5,334 nucleotides of DNA from Thermoprotei archaeon (GTDB lineage: Archaea; Thermoproteota; Methanomethylicia; Nezhaarchaeales; WYZ-LMO8): contig QMSF01000080.1 of NCBI GenBank assembly GCA_003649565.1, forward strand, positions 1-5,334. The letters run 5' to 3'. Every line of letters begins with the position of its first letter. Position 1 is the stretch's first letter. Shown one piece after another: positions 4,878 through 5,334 of the stretch. The notes below the pieces were generated by a model. It ran no database searches and was not told the origin of the DNA. It worked only from the letters and a program-made list of their open reading frames with translations. A program made the position numbers and the translations under genes.

Positions 4878-5334
4878 TTACTCTTCTAATCTTGGGGCCA
4901 AGAAGTACTTTATTGCTCCACCACCTGGTATGGGGAATGTCAGACTCAACGGCATTGCAGTCGAGAACTCCAATGTAGCAACTTCAGCTGCTTTATTTGC
5001 TTTAATCATGTCCATTAGATATTCTAGGCTATACGAAGCAACGGATTCCTCCTTTACATCAAGCTCTAAAAGCGCTCCAGTTTCTGATGTCAATGATGCC
5101 TCAACTTCACCTTTGTCGCTTTGCCCTCTAACTATAATGGCATTGCTTCGAGCTTCAAACCTCACATAGTCACTTACAAGCTCAACATCTTTAAGAGCAT
5201 CTTCGAGAATATCAGCCATAACCGTGGCCTTAACGTTGTAAGTAAGTGAAGGCGTCGGTAATTCCTCATACTCAACATCTATGAGGGGTACAGAGAAACT
5301 TCTTGTCGCCTTACCCTTTAATGTAATCTTGAAC
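4878..5334 (-). CDS. pcn: DNA sliding clamp PCNA, C-terminal part (5' partial)
   Basis: PCNA is the ring-shaped clamp that holds DNA polymerase, FEN1 and ligase on the template. The open frame runs from the window edge (first full codon ends at 5333) to a TAA at 4878-4880, giving 151 visible residues, roughly the last three fifths of a normal PCNA of about 245. It opens with FKITLKG and RSFSVPLIDVEYEELPTPSL, the region around the interdomain connecting loop that binds PIP-box partners. The second clamp domain follows, with ADILEDALKDVELVSDYVRF, YSLEYLMDMIKA and the closing FPIPGGGAIKYFLAPRLEE. The Met at 5219 is internal; homology continues across it, so it is not the start. priL begins 10 nt after the stop. 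Whether the clamp is a homotrimer or one of several paralogues, as in many crenarchaea, cannot be told from one copy. Confidence 0.95.
   Translation of the reverse strand, partial: FKITLKGKATRSFSVPLIDVEYEELPTPSLTYNVKATVMADILEDALKDVELVSDYVRFEARSNAIIVRGQSDKGEVEASLTSETGALLELDVKEESVASYSLEYLMDMIKANKAAEVATLEFSTAMPLSLTFPIPGGGAIKYFLAPRLEE

Larger units (their letters stand above)
591..5334 (-). other. Probable single operon of replication and translation genes
   Basis: Eight genes on the minus strand follow one another with gaps of 4 to 15 nt and one 23-nt overlap: pcn, priL, priS, GINS, rpl44e, rps27e, aIF2-alpha and nop10. None of the gaps could hold a TATA/BRE promoter. Internal promoters inside coding regions cannot be excluded. 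The promoter of the array must lie beyond base 5334. The 3' end meets the convergent stt3 gene with only 2 bp between stops, so termination must occur inside the stt3 coding region. This is inference from spacing. Confidence 0.75.

Noticed and set aside
4686..4889. Plus-strand open frame antisense to the 5' part of priL
   Set aside because: It is fully antisense to priL and its junction with pcn, with a composition that reflects the opposite strand only.
4930..5169. Plus-strand open frame antisense to pcn
   Set aside because: pcn has clear family motifs throughout this stretch, and the antisense product has none.
5217..5219. ATG at 5219 as the start of a short PCNA-like protein
   Set aside because: PCNA similarity continues without break upstream to the window edge, so this Met is internal to a partial gene.
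1..5334. Search for CRISPR repeats, insertion sequences, tRNA genes, attachment sites or defence-like genes
   Set aside because: Coding genes of known core function occupy practically all bases, and I saw no direct-repeat array, inverted terminal repeats, transposase or tRNA-like fold.

Overview
The window comes from an archaeon. The nine genes are informational genes of exclusively archaeal or archaeal/eukaryotic type: PCNA, both subunits of the eukaryotic-type primase, a GINS subunit, ribosomal proteins eL42 and eS27, aIF2-alpha and Nop10. An STT3/AglB oligosaccharyltransferase faces them. The joined replication and translation genes, together with the crenarchaeal-looking PriS zinc insert, suggest a TACK-superphylum archaeon (Crenarchaeota or a relative). 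I cannot place it more finely by eye. The DNA is AT-rich, gene packing is extreme, and most starts have a Shine-Dalgarno of the AGGTGA or GAGG type.

Layout: bases 1-588 (+) hold the C-terminal, extracytoplasmic part of an STT3/AglB protein, with the catalytic WWDxG motif at the very edge of the window. Two bases after its stop, a convergent array begins that fills the rest of the window on the minus strand. In transcription order it reads pcn (5' end outside the window), priL, priS, GINS, rpl44e (eL42), rps27e (eS27), aIF2-alpha and nop10. The small nop10 gene at 591-755 is easy to miss. The largest gap inside the array is 15-16 nt, and priL and priS overlap by 23 nt. I see no internal promoter, so the array looks like one polycistronic operon whose promoter lies beyond base 5334.

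Function: PCNA is the sliding clamp, PriL and PriS form the primase that starts each fragment, and GINS links the MCM helicase to the replisome. The distal half makes two zinc-ribbon ribosomal proteins, the alpha subunit of the initiator-tRNA delivery factor, and the H/ACA pseudouridylation RNP protein Nop10. The arrangement ties expression of fork proteins to ribosome-building and initiation proteins. This association between replication and translation genes has been described for archaeal genomes. The insertion of priL in front of priS is the variant to compare across lineages.

I found no mobile element, CRISPR array, tRNA, rRNA or other accessory system. This is a conserved core region, and the items worth a second look are details: the PriS zinc insert, WWDHG in STT3, stop codons embedded in Shine-Dalgarno sites, and a possible four-codon relay ORF between pcn and priL.
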